From positions 116,680 to 180,679 of the forward strand of contig JADFUC010000342.1 of assembly GCA_019722365.1 (NCBI GenBank): 64,000 nt of DNA, read 5' to 3'. Shown here in pieces: positions 37,334-50,649 of this stretch. The stretch's first letter is position 1; every line of letters begins with the position of its first letter. A program made the translations under genes and the position numbers. The notes beneath the pieces are model-generated. The model saw only the letters and a list, made by a program, of their open reading frames with translations, was not told the DNA's origin and did not search any database. Source of the stretch: Lithospermum erythrorhizon. Lineage: Eukaryota > Streptophyta > Magnoliopsida > Boraginales > Boraginaceae.

Positions 37334-38099
37334 GCTCCCAGCTTTGCCACTTGGGCGATTCTGCACGATTCACTGTCAGCGCGATCTCACAGTCGTAGGC
37401 TAACCGTAAGAAGTGTGTCATGAAATACTGACTTTATTTACTCAGTATAGGCGAATAAGCATTTATGGCGTCCGTAAACGTCAGTACCCAGCTGTATGAG
37501 AGGCTGAATCTTGGCGCTATGTCGAGGGCGGATAAATCCCTCCCCGATATATCGACATCTATCGTATACTCGTTTGGGTGACCCGACATATGTCGTTATA
37601 ATCACGACTTAAGAGACGATTGGTCGTAGTCGAAGTACAAAGCTTATATAACACAGATAGTTATATATCATAGGTATAAGAATTGTCGAACCTAAAATTC
37701 TAAGCAATATATCATGAGAAGCAGATTATAATATCTTACATGAATTAGTTTCGGTCATCCACCATCTCCCCGTCATGGGGAATGGCACCCGTATTGATCA
37801 CAATCTGCTTGAGGCTAACGTGATCGATGTTGATCGCTAATCAAAGCGCCATGTTGAGCCATATAATCTTTGTCGCCTGGCCTCTGACATCTGACGAGCA
37901 CTTTAGGTATCTATGTTTAAGAGGCAGAGGTATAATCTCTGATTCGTGTTATGCCAGGAAAATATAGACTAACTTTAGGGATTTTAACTTTTCCTTTCAT
38001 CCCGAGGATCTGATACATGTATATTATATGTAAATTTAAACATATAGGCAGAAGTAAACAAATATACTAGAATATAAGAAGCAAAAATATTCAAATATT

Positions 38100-40630
38100 T
38101 GTTCACGTAACACGATAGATACATCTTGAAAACCACAGCAACTTTAACGCGGCTGTGGCATTACATGCAAGACCTATGTTACATTTAACGTCTTTAAATG
38201 CATCTTTCACTGCTTAGTGGTTTGGTAAAGGGGTCGGCAGAATGCTTTTCTATTCTTCACTACGTACTTTGATATATCGCCTCACATTAAGCGTATCTAC
38301 AGTGGGTGATACTTTAGGCGATGCTTGGATGTGTGATAATCTTCGGGGTTAACTTTTAGGCATTTATCGACTCGATATTGTCACAAAATGCTTCAATGGT
38401 CACCGATGCTAGTCTTCACGCTGGCTTCGATCACAAATTTCTTAATCGACATGCTTAACTGGCGGCAGGGCCATTGCGATGTACTTTCGAATTTTGTGGT
38501 AGAATGGCAAAGAAATCTTTCTCTTTGGGCTTCCTCCAATGCTACTCGGCCAGATTAAGGCAAAATACATACCCGGTGGGAACAATAGTCATGCCGGTTT
38601 GAAAAGCGGCATCGGTGTGCCGGTGACTCAACTTCATCATCTCCCGCCATATACCAATAAAGCATCTTTAGTTCTTCTCGAATGCCAAGATGCCACTTGT
38701 CCTGCTGATCCCGGTGGTTTTCGCTTTTGAATTATTTGGTATCTCTTGGTTATACTCGGTGCATAAGATGCATGAGTGCAGTACGTAACATAGCGTACAT
38801 GATGAATCCTCTGACGGCGTAAGGTGCATCCTTCGTTTTGTTCATCTCGGCGCTAGTATTAGTGGAGACTGACATTAACTTTCTGGCGGAACGAACTCAA
38901 TAATGTCTAAATGGGAGATTACCACTTCTTGGAATTACTCGGGTTGAGCCTTTTGCGTTTTGCTTATTCACAGGTGTCGACACGTCAGTAAGCCTTCGGC
39001 CCAGATAGGCCAGTGCTTATTCCAGTATATATTGTCTTCGCTAAGTCGCCCCGTTGAGAAACATTTACCTGACGATCCTTGACGAGTTCGTGCTCGCCTT
39101 GTTTCCAATGATAAGTATGTAAATTGACATACGTAGTATGAATGATACATATGCTTCCGCTGCATGCTGTATCTGCTTGAAGATTCTTAGCCGTTCTTGA
39201 TGAAACCCGAAAATCTTTAATTAAATCAACAAAGAGAACGAACCTTGTTACGGTACATAAATTCATCTCGGTGCGTGCTGTTGCCCCTGCATTTATTAAT
39301 CTGCTATTTATAGAAACTATTTATAAAGAAGTGGGCTCGTCGCTTTCAATGATAGAGGCTTTACCGTACGATTAACACGGTTAAGTGACGATCCATGTTG
39401 GATCTCCCCAAGGGTTGGTTAGCCTTAAAAAACACATTGGATCGAGGCTGGATAAATTGATAAATGTAATGAAGTAGTTATAGCACTCCTTTGCCGGATG
39501 TGTTCGTTGGCCCCGCGTACAACGATTGTATATAATCTCGATAAATGTTTTACTAGATTGAATCCAATGAGGGTGCTTTAGTCATTTTCCCAAAGGCGAG
39601 GTCGCTTATCGTATGATTCAAATCGAAGCAACCAGTATCCACTGGGGTGAGGTTCTTGATTAGGTTATAGATTAATATGACCAATCACACGATGCCATAG
39701 GTAGGTGCAGTTTAAGTCATTAGGCTTATTCGTTTAAGTTTATGTTATATATTTCGATAAATGCGTGTCTAAAATGAATAGACCATTTTGAAGGGAGGCG
39801 GTGCAAATCACACCGAATTCTTGGTGATCACAAATCCATTCGAGGTCCCATTGAAAATGAAAAACCACCATTCTTGCTTATCATCTGTGAACTTCTGCCA
39901 ATTAGGCTTCCGGTGACCTAGGTTCCCCTTGATAATGACATTTGTCATCCTTCCCTCTTGTTCACGTCCCGGCCAACTTTGGGATTCGCCGAGACCGCGG
40001 CTTTGTGGTAAACTTTTCTTCTTCTTGAATTTCTTCTTGTTTTGGACACAACGGAAGGAGTAAATTTAGTCTTACCAGTTCGTCTCGGCATTCGTGATAA
40101 ATGCTTATGTAGTTCGTTTGAGATAACTTCAGCTTTGTGCATATTGAAATTCGCTGACAAAGCTGAGAGAATTTATAGAAGAACTTGGGATGAATCTACG
40201 GCCGATTCTTGAGGAACGGGTGCCAGGGCATTAGTCGATCGACGAAATTAATCATTTTAATGATATGGTCTTTATGATGCAATAGTTCCCCGTCTTCTTG
40301 TCGAGAGCACGAGACGTATTAAGTATCTACGTTTACAAAACCGCTTTGGAATAATTCACCGAGTTGCGGTATAGCAGCCATATCGCCACGCACCGTATTG
40401 AATTTGGAACAAGGTTCATATTGGCAAGCATGAGACATTAGACATCGCGGCTTGTCCCGGACTTGTGCTTAACATGGGATCCGCTGCGATGGGAGGCACT
40501 ATCATTGTTAGGTTTCGGAGGAACCTTATTGTTAAATGCGTATTAAATTCTCTACTTTGCTTGAGAATAAGTGCGAAGTTTCGAGACCACTAAATCGAGT
40601 TCGAGTTATTTAGCTGCGCTTTAATCTTGG
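38100..40630 (-). pseudogene. Copia-B gag-pol remnant
   Basis: Minus strand, shortened and frameshifted. Gag is near 40000-40630, with a knuckle-like GHRKPNWQKF block near 39900. Gag-pre-integrase is at about 39600-39800 (DLNCTYLWHRVIGHINL, read near 39690). RT fragments lie at 38985-39266 (IKDFRV..., SQRGDLAKTIY). The RT/RNase H transition near 38800 reads DAPYAVRGFIMYAML, and RNase H follows (TGYVFCLN near 38570, a CDN block near 38380). Most of integrase and much of RT are missing, so the coding part is about half the usual Copia length. Confidence 0.7.
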
Positions 40631-40639
40631 CCAACAGTT

Positions 40640-42250
40640 ACTTATAATGCAATAGTGATAGCCATATTAATTACATGAATAAGTAAATAAAATAACGAGA
40701 CTTCAGTAAACTATAAGTACAAAATTTGAAAGCCATAGTGATAGCCATATTATTTAGCTTGCGCTTTTCAAGTTTAACGTGTTCGAATTTCATAAATTTT
40801 GAAAAATTTGAAAGCCTCCCAACGATTTTTACAAATGAATTAAATTAAATACGAAAAGCAGGAGTTAAATATGATATTATTACCATAAATGTTGAGCCGA
40901 CTTCAGCGACCTGCAGGCTCCGTCTCAGGATCGGGCGTGCAACACCAGCAATTATTTTGCAATTTTGAAAACCACAATTCCGAATTTATTCACGAGTTTG
41001 GTTTCCTAAAATTATGGGACTAGATTCTCTTTAGTTTCATGATTATTGTCATTTAATCACCTAATTAATTGTAATTAATTATGTGATGACAATTAATTAA
41101 TTTCCTTTATATTATATCTTTTAAATTAATTTAAAGTGATATAACAATTATAGTAACAATTTCACTGTAATATATTTTTAGAATATATTTGTGATAAATA
41201 TTTCTATAACATGTATATGGTTAATAATTATTGGTAATAATTATTAATTGACATAATGTATGATAATTGAGTTTATATTAATTAATTTTTAATATGTGTA
41301 ATTACATGGATTAATTAATTTGATAATTACAAACATGCGTTTTCAATGCCATTTAAAATATTTATTAAGTTCATTTATATGATTTAATAAAGTACCCGTA
41401 TTTTGTAATGGTGATTGGAATGGAGAGTATATAGATATAGCCCGTTATTTATTTTTCGATTACGTGAGCCGTAATGTTGTAAATAGTATTACAGTGCATA
41501 TTTTCTTGTATTTATTTATTTATTGTTTTACCCTTGAAGCTTGTCTAAGATGGAGTTGAGTATATAAATGTTGTAACAGTGAAGATATTGAGTCGTTTCA
41601 CGGTGGTGGTCTTGGTGGGCTCGGATGGATCAGGAAGTCTGAATGCAAAATTAGGATTTATGTTGAGTATTTGTTAGTACTTGTAATAGGTTCTAGGGGC
41701 CGTATCATTATATCTCTTGAATGTCGTTACTTGTTTTATTTTTCATATTTGCATGTATTTAGCGATTATGTGCTAGTATGCGTGGTAAATGAAAACAAAG
41801 TAATAATAATGCAATTAAAATTTAGCAATGTCAGCCGATTTTAAAGTTGTGCAATCAATTGCATGTTGATTAGGCGCCTTGTGATGGCGGGTGATACAAT
41901 GTTGCATTTGATATGACAATGGATCATGTTGGTGATTTCGCTGCGTTGTGGAGAAACTTCGGATAGTCGATCAAGTAACAACTTTGGTTTAATTGGTATG
42001 CTTAACGGTTCGGAGATCTGAAATGTTGGGTAGCATCTTGTAAGAGATCTTTAGTGACCACAAGTTATGTAGTTTTACATGGTGGTTGACAACCTACTAT
42101 TATAAGCTGGATTCAAAATGTAATGATGTTGCCATTTGAATTTAAATTAATAGATGCTTGATATAATATATTTCGTGAGATTTGGATATTAGTATTTACT
42201 TTATAATTTATTTGTAAGTGTTTTAGCATGATAGTTTCTTGAGTGCATTA
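40640..42250. other. AT-rich block inside Copia-B, no gene seen
   Basis: Very AT-rich, with a short repeated phrase 'catagtgatagccatatta' near 40660 and 40735. It may include Copia-B leader or a degraded LTR of Copia-C, but I found no matching partner LTR. Confidence 0.4.
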
Positions 42251-42259
42251 TTTATTTAC

Positions 42260-45200
42260 TTATTCATTGGCAAATTAATATAGCTATCTTATTGCTACTC
42301 GCCAAGAACTTCGACATTTCGGCGCTTAAGTCTGAAATTTGAATAACTTCGAATTTTGTGAGTGGTCTTGAAACTTGAGAATCATTCTCCAAGCGAGAGG
42401 GCGAATGCGTCTCTTTGAGCAATAAGGTTCCCTTGAGAAACCTAATGATAGTGCCTCCCACGTCGGAAAAGGGATCCCATAGCCTTGAAGTCGTGTTGTG
42501 GATGTCCCGATGTCTGCATCTTTGCGATATGGAACCTTCGTTCCCAGGCGCTTCGATATGAAAGGTGGCGGCATAAGACATACCGGCAACAATTATTCCA
42601 AAGGAAGCTAGAAGCGAGAATATATTAGATGCATTGCTCTCGTGGGCCAATGGCTGAGGAAACGGGCAGTGTCAAGCCTACATATCATTAAAATGATTGG
42701 CTTGGTCGTCGACTCGGCACTGAGCACCCGATGTCTCCAAAAAACTTTGTTGTGAACTCTGGGCTGAGAACCTGCCGGTTTCATGAACCCGATATGCACA
42801 GTTTGGTTATCTGGCAGCTGCGCTGGAGCCCATCGCAGTCTTTGAGCAGGCTACAAGCCAAGACTAAAACTCTACTCACTGTTTTATTGATCCCAAGCAC
42901 AGAAAAAAAGAAAATGAAAGAAAGAAGTTCTGCCGGCCGAGCAGAGGTTCGGTAAGTTCTTTGAAGCTGAAACTGGGAGGATGACAGTATGAAGAACTGG
43001 TCGTACGGAAGAGTCTCTGCAGAGATTCACAGTGATAGAAGAACTCAGTCTCCTGTTCCCGCTCAGCCTCTACGGTATGTATGTTATTGAAGTTTGTACA
43101 ACTTCTAATTCTACTTAAGTGGTGCTAGACACCGGTTGTGGTTCTCATATTTATTAAGTAATATGCGAGAAACTGGTCAGTAGAAGACTTCGAAGGAAAT
43201 GGATGCGTGTGGGAAATGGCGCGAAGGTTGTACTGCAGGTAGGATCCATTAGTTTAAATTTGCCCGGGCCTTGTTTGAACTTATGTCCGGTTACTATTAC
43301 ACGCAATTTGCGGGGAATATTATTCTATTTACGTTTTGAATAATGATGGTTTTCATTTCAATAGATCTAGATGAATTTAGGATCGCGGGAATGGGGTAAG
43401 TATTTGAGTACCGCCTCCGCTTAAAAAATGGTTTATACGTTTTAGACATGATTAATGAGTCATATAACATAAACTTAAAAGCGGAATAAGCCTAAACAAG
43501 CAAACATACACCGTGGCATTCTGAGACTAAAATTCGCATTAAAGCGAGAACGAATCAAGAAACTCGCTCCGGTGGAATACTTGAAAGGTTCGATTATGAA
43601 TCATCTGATAAGTGTAGTCTTTTACTTTTTAGGCAAAATGACCAAAATACTCGCGAAACTTAAATGAGAAAGAGGCGCGTGATTTGTTAGAGTCATCTGT
43701 GGCTGATGTGTGGGCCGATGAACGTCTGAGGATTCTCTCTTCTTACATTACATTTCTTGATGACTACGGTAGATCACGGTTTATGTATACGATGATACCT
43801 GAAACCACAAGTCCTTTGAGAAATTCAAGGAGTTGTAAAATGAAGTCTGAAAACTTGATTGAGCAGGCAGTAAAAGATTCTCGTCTGATAGAGGTGGAGA
43901 ATATTTGATCCACAGTTAAATACTGCGTCTTAGAGAGTGTGGTATTGTTTATGACTTCGCTCCAGCCGAGAACGCCCTTGGCGTAATGGCGTGTTCGAAA
44001 GGAGAAATCGAACCGCTAACGACATGGTTCGATCTATGATGAGCTTTATCCCAATCTACCGATTAATTTAAAGGATATCTTGTGCTTATTGTGGCTTACC
44101 TTAAGCAGATGTCCAACGAGTCGGCCAGATAAAACTCCCATGAGCGTAGTTTGGGAAAGATTCCCCGAGTTGGGTTTTCACCAGATTGGGTTGTGAAACT
44201 TATGTTAAGAGATTAACAAAAGAGAAACTTGCGCTAGGAAATCCGATAAATGCTATTTCATAGGATATCCAAGGAAAAGGTTGGTTACTACTTCTACTTG
44301 AGCGGGGAGAGCAATGCTTCATTCTTTAGAAACGGGGAGTATTGCTGGTGTTCATCTTCAGTAAGCTAAGCCCAATGAAATCCAATATCAATCATATAAC
44401 CTCCAACAAAGTAGAACAACACTTAGAGGCCTAGTTAACGATGAGGCGTGGAAGAACCAACCATAGGAGATCAGCAGGATCGCCACGAACTGGCTTATTT
44501 GGTATGGTGGCTTTGTCATTAGTGGGCCTTCTTTACAAAGCAATGAATAGCAAGGATCTTGTAGTGGCAAATAGCCATCTGTCCCGAGATGGATTCTGTA
44601 CCAAGCGAGGTTTGGTCCTTATTGGATTACCAAATGGGGCTCATACTATTGAATGTAAATGGGTATTTAAGAAGAAACATGAAGAAAGAAGAAGTAAAAG
44701 GCAGACGTTGATGTTTCAAGCTAGGCTTTGTGGCGAAAGGTTTCCAAAGCGAGTTCACGGAGTGGACTGCTTGACGAAACTTACTCGCCCGATTAGCTAT
44801 GCTTAAATCCATCCGGATAATCTTAGCCGTTCTTGCGTTCGTGACTATGAAATATGGAAGGATGTAAAGGCCGCTTTCTGAATGTTAGAGGAAGATGTGT
44901 ACATGGTACGACCTCAAGGCTTTACATGTCCTAAAGGACCCTAAGAAGGTATGCAAGTTGCAAAGTCCATTTATGGTCTAGCGAGGCATCCGCGATTGGA
45001 ATCTACGTTTGATGAATCGATTAAAGATTTTGGTTTTAAACCGAGCAGAAGAAAGAATGCTTATTATTATACAAGAAGGTAAGTGGGGTTATGTCATTCA
45101 TAGTCTGTATGTCGATGACATACTTATCATTGGAAACTTAGTAGAGTTACTAAACTCGGTCAAGTTGGGCATTACCGTGTTTCTCGATGAAAGACAAGCG

Positions 45201-45750
45201 GCACAATATACTTGGAATAAAATCGCCCAGAAAGAACTCGAGCCGAGACTAGTGGACTTTGTCGGGAAGTGCTGTGAATGAGTGCTGCAAAATTCAACAT
45301 AAGTAATTCAAGAGATATCTCCATTAATTGTGGAGTTGACTTCCGGCCGGGAAACTACCGGTATCCCAATGCCAATATTTGAATGAGCACAAAAATGAGG
45401 ACATACACTATGTTTCGGCTATAGAATCATCGTAGCCAGCTAGTATTATATGTGTGCCTGCACTAAGTGTAGATCTTAGAAATATCCACGGTAAAACCGA
45501 CGGATTGCGGTGAAGAACATCTTGAGAGCTTTAAGATAACATTGACGCTATGGTGGAAGTGAGGATTAGCCAGTCACTTGGGAGTGCGCATTTTCAAGCG
45601 GCGCGGGTGACTGTAGTTCCGATGCGAGGCCTGCATATTTTGTCTCGGCGACAGGTGGTATCTTGGAGGAGTTCAGCGGAAATGTGATGTCGGAGCCACC
45701 CGCAGAGAAGTGCATCGCGGCGTCTGAAAACATGTTGAACAAAGAGCCAA
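42260..45750 (+). pseudogene. Copia-C gag-pol fragment, opposite strand to Copia-B
   Basis: Plus-strand Copia coding sequence in many frames. Protease VVLDTGCGSHIY is near 43120 (the D-T-G active site is kept), GKMTK near 43640. Integrase follows at 43684-43908 (FLDDYGRSRFMY, then SSDRGGEYL across a frameshift near 43885). RT: IECKWVFKKKHEE at 44650, LEEDVYMVRPQGF near 44884, and SLYVDDILIIGN near 45102, with the catalytic YVDD intact. RNase H start VVSWRSS is near 45655. The gag-leader phrase around 42425-42475 is an inverted match to 40483-40530 in Copia-B, so the two belong to one family. Confidence 0.8.
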
Positions 45751-48700
45751 ATGACTGACTGATGGCCTGCGTGGGCCGGTCAATGACGTGCTGAAGCGAT
45801 AGCTAAGAACCGGCATCGCCCATCAGCTGCGTCACCGAAAATCTTAATTAGGGCTGGCAATAAGTGAATATCAATATGTATAAGTAACGGCAATCTGGCG
45901 ACCTGCGAGCAGTAGAAATGACAGCATCTCTGGCTGAAACATCGTCTTAGGCAGTCTTCAGCGATGTCAGAATGAGGAAGTCGCTGTGTGTTATGTGAAA
46001 TATTTGAATATTCTGCTAACTGCTATTTTCAACTATATTTGTTTGCTATATGCTATGTTTCATTACATATATCTACATGTAATGCTATCTTCGATGATCA
46101 GGATAAATCACACAGGTTGTTGAGCTCATGTTTTAGAGGAGGCAGCATGAAATTTGTTAATGCACCTCTTGGTACAGAAACTGAGACTGCTGGGCTGCTG
46201 GTCGTGACCTATTGAGGCGACAGCATCAGCCTGTGCGGGGTGTGTTGATTAGTGATGAATTATTTCAGCGTTGGCACTAGAGCTGGAAGATGAGCTAGAT
46301 ACTGTGGCTGGGGAGGCAACACATGCAATTCATAGAAGACCTAAGTATCTATGGCGTTCGATTTAGAATTTTGGAATTCATCAGTCTTGGGCCTCGATAT
46401 GACTATGCGTGACCATCAGCTACGATGTGACTATGACCAACGTGCGCTTGCGAGGATACTGCGGCTGTCTTGGGCCAGCCGCGTGGTGCTGTGATGTTCC
46501 CCAATATATTGGGAGGACTATTACGTCACTTGATATCTGAGGAAGAGCTTTCTGATTGGTCTTGATTTATGGGGCAACCACTCATCTTTATTCCGGTTAA
46601 ATGCCTAAAGTTGTGGGTGTTTAAATGACGCGACTCTTTGCTCGGACCAGCCTACGACTTAGAGATCACGTGATCAAAGGAATTGTAAGATAATAGATCC
46701 CCGAGGGGGCAGAAGGTGAGAGAATGGAAAATCGATGGTGGTCCAGCCGTTGCGGCTGATATATCATTCATTTACGATTGAGGATTAATGTAGATATCAA
46801 AACTTAGTGTTGACAGCTATTGTATTACTGGTGAGTTCGTGATAATTTAAGGGTTATGGCAGACTATTAGATACTTCGTCAATAGATTATAATGGCAGCC
46901 AGTGTCAGTCTCACTACAAACTTACTGATATCTGAGAGCTTTAATCCTTATCTGATTATATTTCATGTATGAAATTAAAAGAAAGAGCTTGCTATAATTG
47001 AGAAATGTATTCTGTTACAAGGAGGTTACATTTATGTAGAATATCTATTGAACAAATGGGGTAATTAAATAGTTATTTAATTGGTTCGAGTAATAATAAT
47101 GTTATCAACTTGAAAAGATATTGATATTGACTCATTCTTATTTAATTAAGCTAATTAAAGCCAGTTCGACTCATCTTGACTTCATTAGTATCTTAACGAA
47201 CTAATAGAGTTAACGATCAGTATCTTAGCAGGGTTAACACATCGAGGCTGTTTAGCACAGCCTATATAAGCAAACTTTAGGGTTTTTTCATAATAAGTTT
47301 TTGTTAATCTTTTTCAAAACCTAGTAGCCCTTCCCACCCCATGGCGAGAAATTCTCCGAAATTTTCTTGGGTTTTTGGTTTTGTTCATCCTTGTTAACTA
47401 GCATGCATCAGGTTCTTGATTACGTCTGCGGCGTGGGCCATTGAGATATCATCGATTGATATTGACAATGATTTGAAGGAAGTCAAATTCCGTTGGGCTG
47501 ACGTGTGGGAACTTTAATTGGAATTACTCGTATGATATAGTCTTTTTGTTTATTCGTATATTGTAAATATATGTTTTTGTTTTAATAATGTAGTATCTTA
47601 TTTTAAGATTCTGGAATTATGGATTTGTATTTATACTCGTATATCGTAGTATTTCATCGTGTACTATTACGATTTCTTGTCTTCTAGAAGTCTCCACAGT
47701 AGTGTACGTGCAGTTCAAAATACTAATCAGCTGCTTGTCACAGGTAATAGGAAAACAAAAAAAATAAATAAAATAATATAATATAACTGGTTGGTCATTT
47801 TGCAACTTGATCAGATGCCTTGAGGCACAGGGCAGTGGAGTCGTATGTCGCCTCCGTTTCCGTTACTTAACAATATATGGGCAAAAATTAAAACAAATAA
47901 ATGCGCCAATGTCACATATATTAAAATGAAGTAATAAATGTATTTAATAATTGACAATTAATTATCCATTATTTTTCACCAAATTGAGAATTCAATTATT
48001 ATAAGTACAATTTAAATAAAACTACACATGATTAATGATAATTATTACAATAATTACAACCTCTTAAATCATGGAATAATTACTTACAATTAATTAACTT
48101 CAAAATTCAAAATTTAAAGTTATGTAGAAAATATTTTCAAAAATTATCAATTAAGCGAAATAAATTTTGAAAGGAAAATATAAATCAAATTTAATGTCAT
48201 TCAAGATATATATTCAATCATCTTAATGACAAAATTTATGATTTAACGTTCGCAAAATTAATAATTATCAATAATTTTAAAACAAAAATAATTCACATCA
48301 AAATCATTTGAGTTTCCAAAAGCGGATGGCAAGCTTGTGACAACGGCCGACCTCGGCCACCCACGCGATGAACAGCGCCGGCCGGTGAACTCTTTCAGTT
48401 TCCCGAATGTGAAATTCCGGCACGGGCAGCGCCAGGAGGTTGTCCATGGGATTCGGCAGATTTTGGAGTAGTCGTTCGGTTTTCATTTTTTCGATTAATT
48501 GCAGCTTTTGTAAAAGCTTGATTTGAAGGCTGCGAAAATTCAAAAAATTCTGGGATTTGACTTGAACATCAACAATATTATTGAACATGTCGAGTGGAAT
48601 TTCATCCAAAAGCAACTCAGTTTGTTTATTAAATAAAAACCAATCCGAAATTCAATGAATTTTTGAGTACTTAAAAATTTAAACAATTCTGAAAAAATCT

Positions 48701-49030
48701 GGGATGAACCTAAAGGGTCAAGAACACGCAATTTAATTTAAATGAGCTTTAAAATTCTAGCATACGTAAAATCGAAAATGATTCTACCTCAAATTAAAAA
48801 TGCAACTAATCAATTTTTAATCCACTTTTCAGTCATAAGAGCAATTAAATAAACATCAAATCACCAAAATCAATATTAAAATGATGATTCTAGCCGTGTG
48901 AAATATATAAAATGGGTTGATTTTTTTCATATTATATATTCATCAGTGAATATATAAATCATGAAATAATCAAAATTAACTACCATGCGTCAGCCAATCA
49001 AAACTAGATAAAATACATCAAACTTGAGTA
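45751..49030. other. Non-coding interior of Copia-B, right part
   Basis: 45.75-46.9 kb is mixed sequence downstream of Copia-C RNase H with no clear domain. 46.9-47.5 kb has an LTR-like look: 'agcacagcctatataagc' near 47250 could be a TATA promoter, but no partner copy was found. 47.8-49.03 kb is AT-rich and leads to the Copia-B primer site, so it is probably its leader. Confidence 0.4.
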
Positions 49031-49044
49031 GGCTCTAAGGCCAC
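49031..49044 (-). other. Primer binding site of Copia-B
   Basis: Minus strand gtggccttagagcc directly inside the 5' LTR, similar to tggtatcagagc of initiator tRNA-Met and to the Copia-1 site. Confidence 0.65.
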
Positions 49045-50011
49045 TGTTAGAATCTAGTATGAATTTATTCGTGATAAACACCAATTCATACATCCCGGAT
49101 CCTCAAATTAATGTATATTAATCTAAACCACAAAATATAAATGTATGAATCTGAAAATCATACACGTTCTGTGAGCGAAACGAACCCAAATACTCGCGTC
49201 GGCCCTCGCGTGAAAGTCCTTCAAAATCCTCTCCAAAGCTTGTTGTTCGGTACGAAATGATGTCCTACAGATTGCGCGCACGAGGGAAAGCAGGCAGAAG
49301 TCTTGAGCTGTGCATTAGAGTGGAAGAAAACTCTTCAATTCCTTTATGGGCTTTTGGAGGGGGGGGTGGATTTTTTATGATTCTTATCATGAAAAACCTA
49401 ATCCACTAACTTTAAATACGAAGTCAAATTTCATTAGTTAAGCAACTCATAAAATCGGTTAACTTTCGTAGACAGGTAGGCCGTTATGAGCTTCTAATTA
49501 AATAATGATTCTTAGTGAGTTGTTACATTTTAATTAGCTTAGCAGTCGATTAAAATCTTAGCAGTCGTGTCGAATAGCTTATCAAGTTATTAAATTTCAT
49601 TACTTAATTGCTTAAAACTTTGCAAGTTTTTAACGATTGATGTTAAATGACATATATTTCACAAATATATAAATATTGAGAGATACATTTCTCGATATCT
49701 GAGTCTCGTTTAATTTCATTCATGAAATATTATTCGAATATCATTTATGTGTGACATACAGGCTCGAGATAATAGTAAGTTGTATAATAATAATAGTGGC
49801 CAAATTCTTATTATTATAACGATTAATGAGTAAAAAAATACAGCGATGCGGCTATACTTGCTTAAATTATCGCGAGAACCCGCACTAGTAATATACAATT
49901 ACTAAGGTGAACACTAAGTTAAGTAATCTCATTTAACCCAAGGCGGTAAATGAATTGTCTATGATGCTCCTTGTGTAATAAAGGGGAATCGATTACCGTT
50001 GATTTCAAACA
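49045..50011 (-). repeat. 5' LTR of Copia-B
   Basis: Direct repeat of 36375-37333, ending 'gatttcaaaca'. It is followed at once by GATTC and Copia-A reverse transcriptase. Confidence 0.85.
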
Positions 50012-50640
50012 GATTCAAAACCCATGCAAAAAGCATTATTAATTTCCTTTTGATAAAAGATCTCGACCATGGCAGTTGCTAAAGCCGATAACACCATTGT
50101 CGAGTCTTTGCTCTGAGAGAAGGCTGTAATCCCATCCACTGCGTTTGTCTGACCATTTGCCATTAGCTTTGGCCTTATCTTATCGGTGTACCCGTCTTGT
50201 TTCCTTTTGAGTTTATATACCCACTTGCGGCCAGATTGGTTTAACACATTGCTGATATGTTATTTCCATGTATTGTTTATTACCGAGCACCGTATCTCTT
50301 GATCCATGCATAGCCGCTCAGCGATTATTTAAAACATTTAAAAAGAGTAAAGAGTTAAAGCTGATCTAGGGATTAAATTAACCCAAGCGCGAGCAGGATT
50401 AACTATTGTTGATGCAGCATTAACTATATAATCGCATCAACTGAGATGTTAATGCAGTCTTTGAGACTGCCTAAGCACCAAAGGTGTGTGGTGAACAAAG
50501 AGAGGAGGAGAATGTGAAGGAGGCATCGAGACATGCTGCAGTATTTCTTCACGTACTTATGAATCTCCTCGCTATTGAGGTTATGATCAGCAGTGCATGG
50601 GAGTGAATCTTTTAGTTTGATGAAGCATTACATTGATTAG
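50012..50640 (-). pseudogene. Copia-A RT N-terminal half
   Basis: Minus strand. The 50005-50247 frame reads RKWVYKLKRKQDGYTDK, DGITAFS (usual DYTETFSP), STMVLSALATAM and NNAF, the conserved first half of Copia RT. It breaks at 50012 where Copia-B begins and resumes at 36373. A poorly kept pre-RT stretch extends to about 50640. Confidence 0.75.
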
Positions 50641-50649
50641 TTGGCTAGC

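Larger units (their letters stand above)
36375..50011 (-). mobile_element. Copia-B, nested in Copia-A RT
   Basis: LTRs of about 0.96 kb (36375-37333, 49045-50011) start TGTTAGAATC and end CA. The minus strand beside the right LTR (49031-49044) reads gtggccttagagcc, an initiator tRNA-Met-type primer site. The sequence beside the left LTR reads caaagctgggagc, a purine-rich tract. Target duplications are GATTT (36369-36373) and GATTC (50012-50016), one mismatch, with one extra base on the left. The interrupted RT motif of Copia-A resumes correctly across the insert. The internal gag-pol is compressed into 38100-40630, and a plus-strand Copia-C fragment plus AT-rich DNA fill the rest. Confidence 0.85.

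Noticed and set aside
42264..42650. Minus-strand 128-residue open frame
   Set aside because: It is antisense to the Copia-C gag-leader, which matches Copia-B sequence in the other orientation.
45988..46215. Plus-strand 75-residue open frame as a gene
   Set aside because: No domain, no splice support, within decayed Copia-B/C interior.
40640..47550. LTR pair for Copia-C
   Set aside because: I compared the AT-rich flanks on both sides (about 41.0-42.2 kb and 46.9-47.5 kb) and found no convincing repeated segment, although both have TATA-like sequence.
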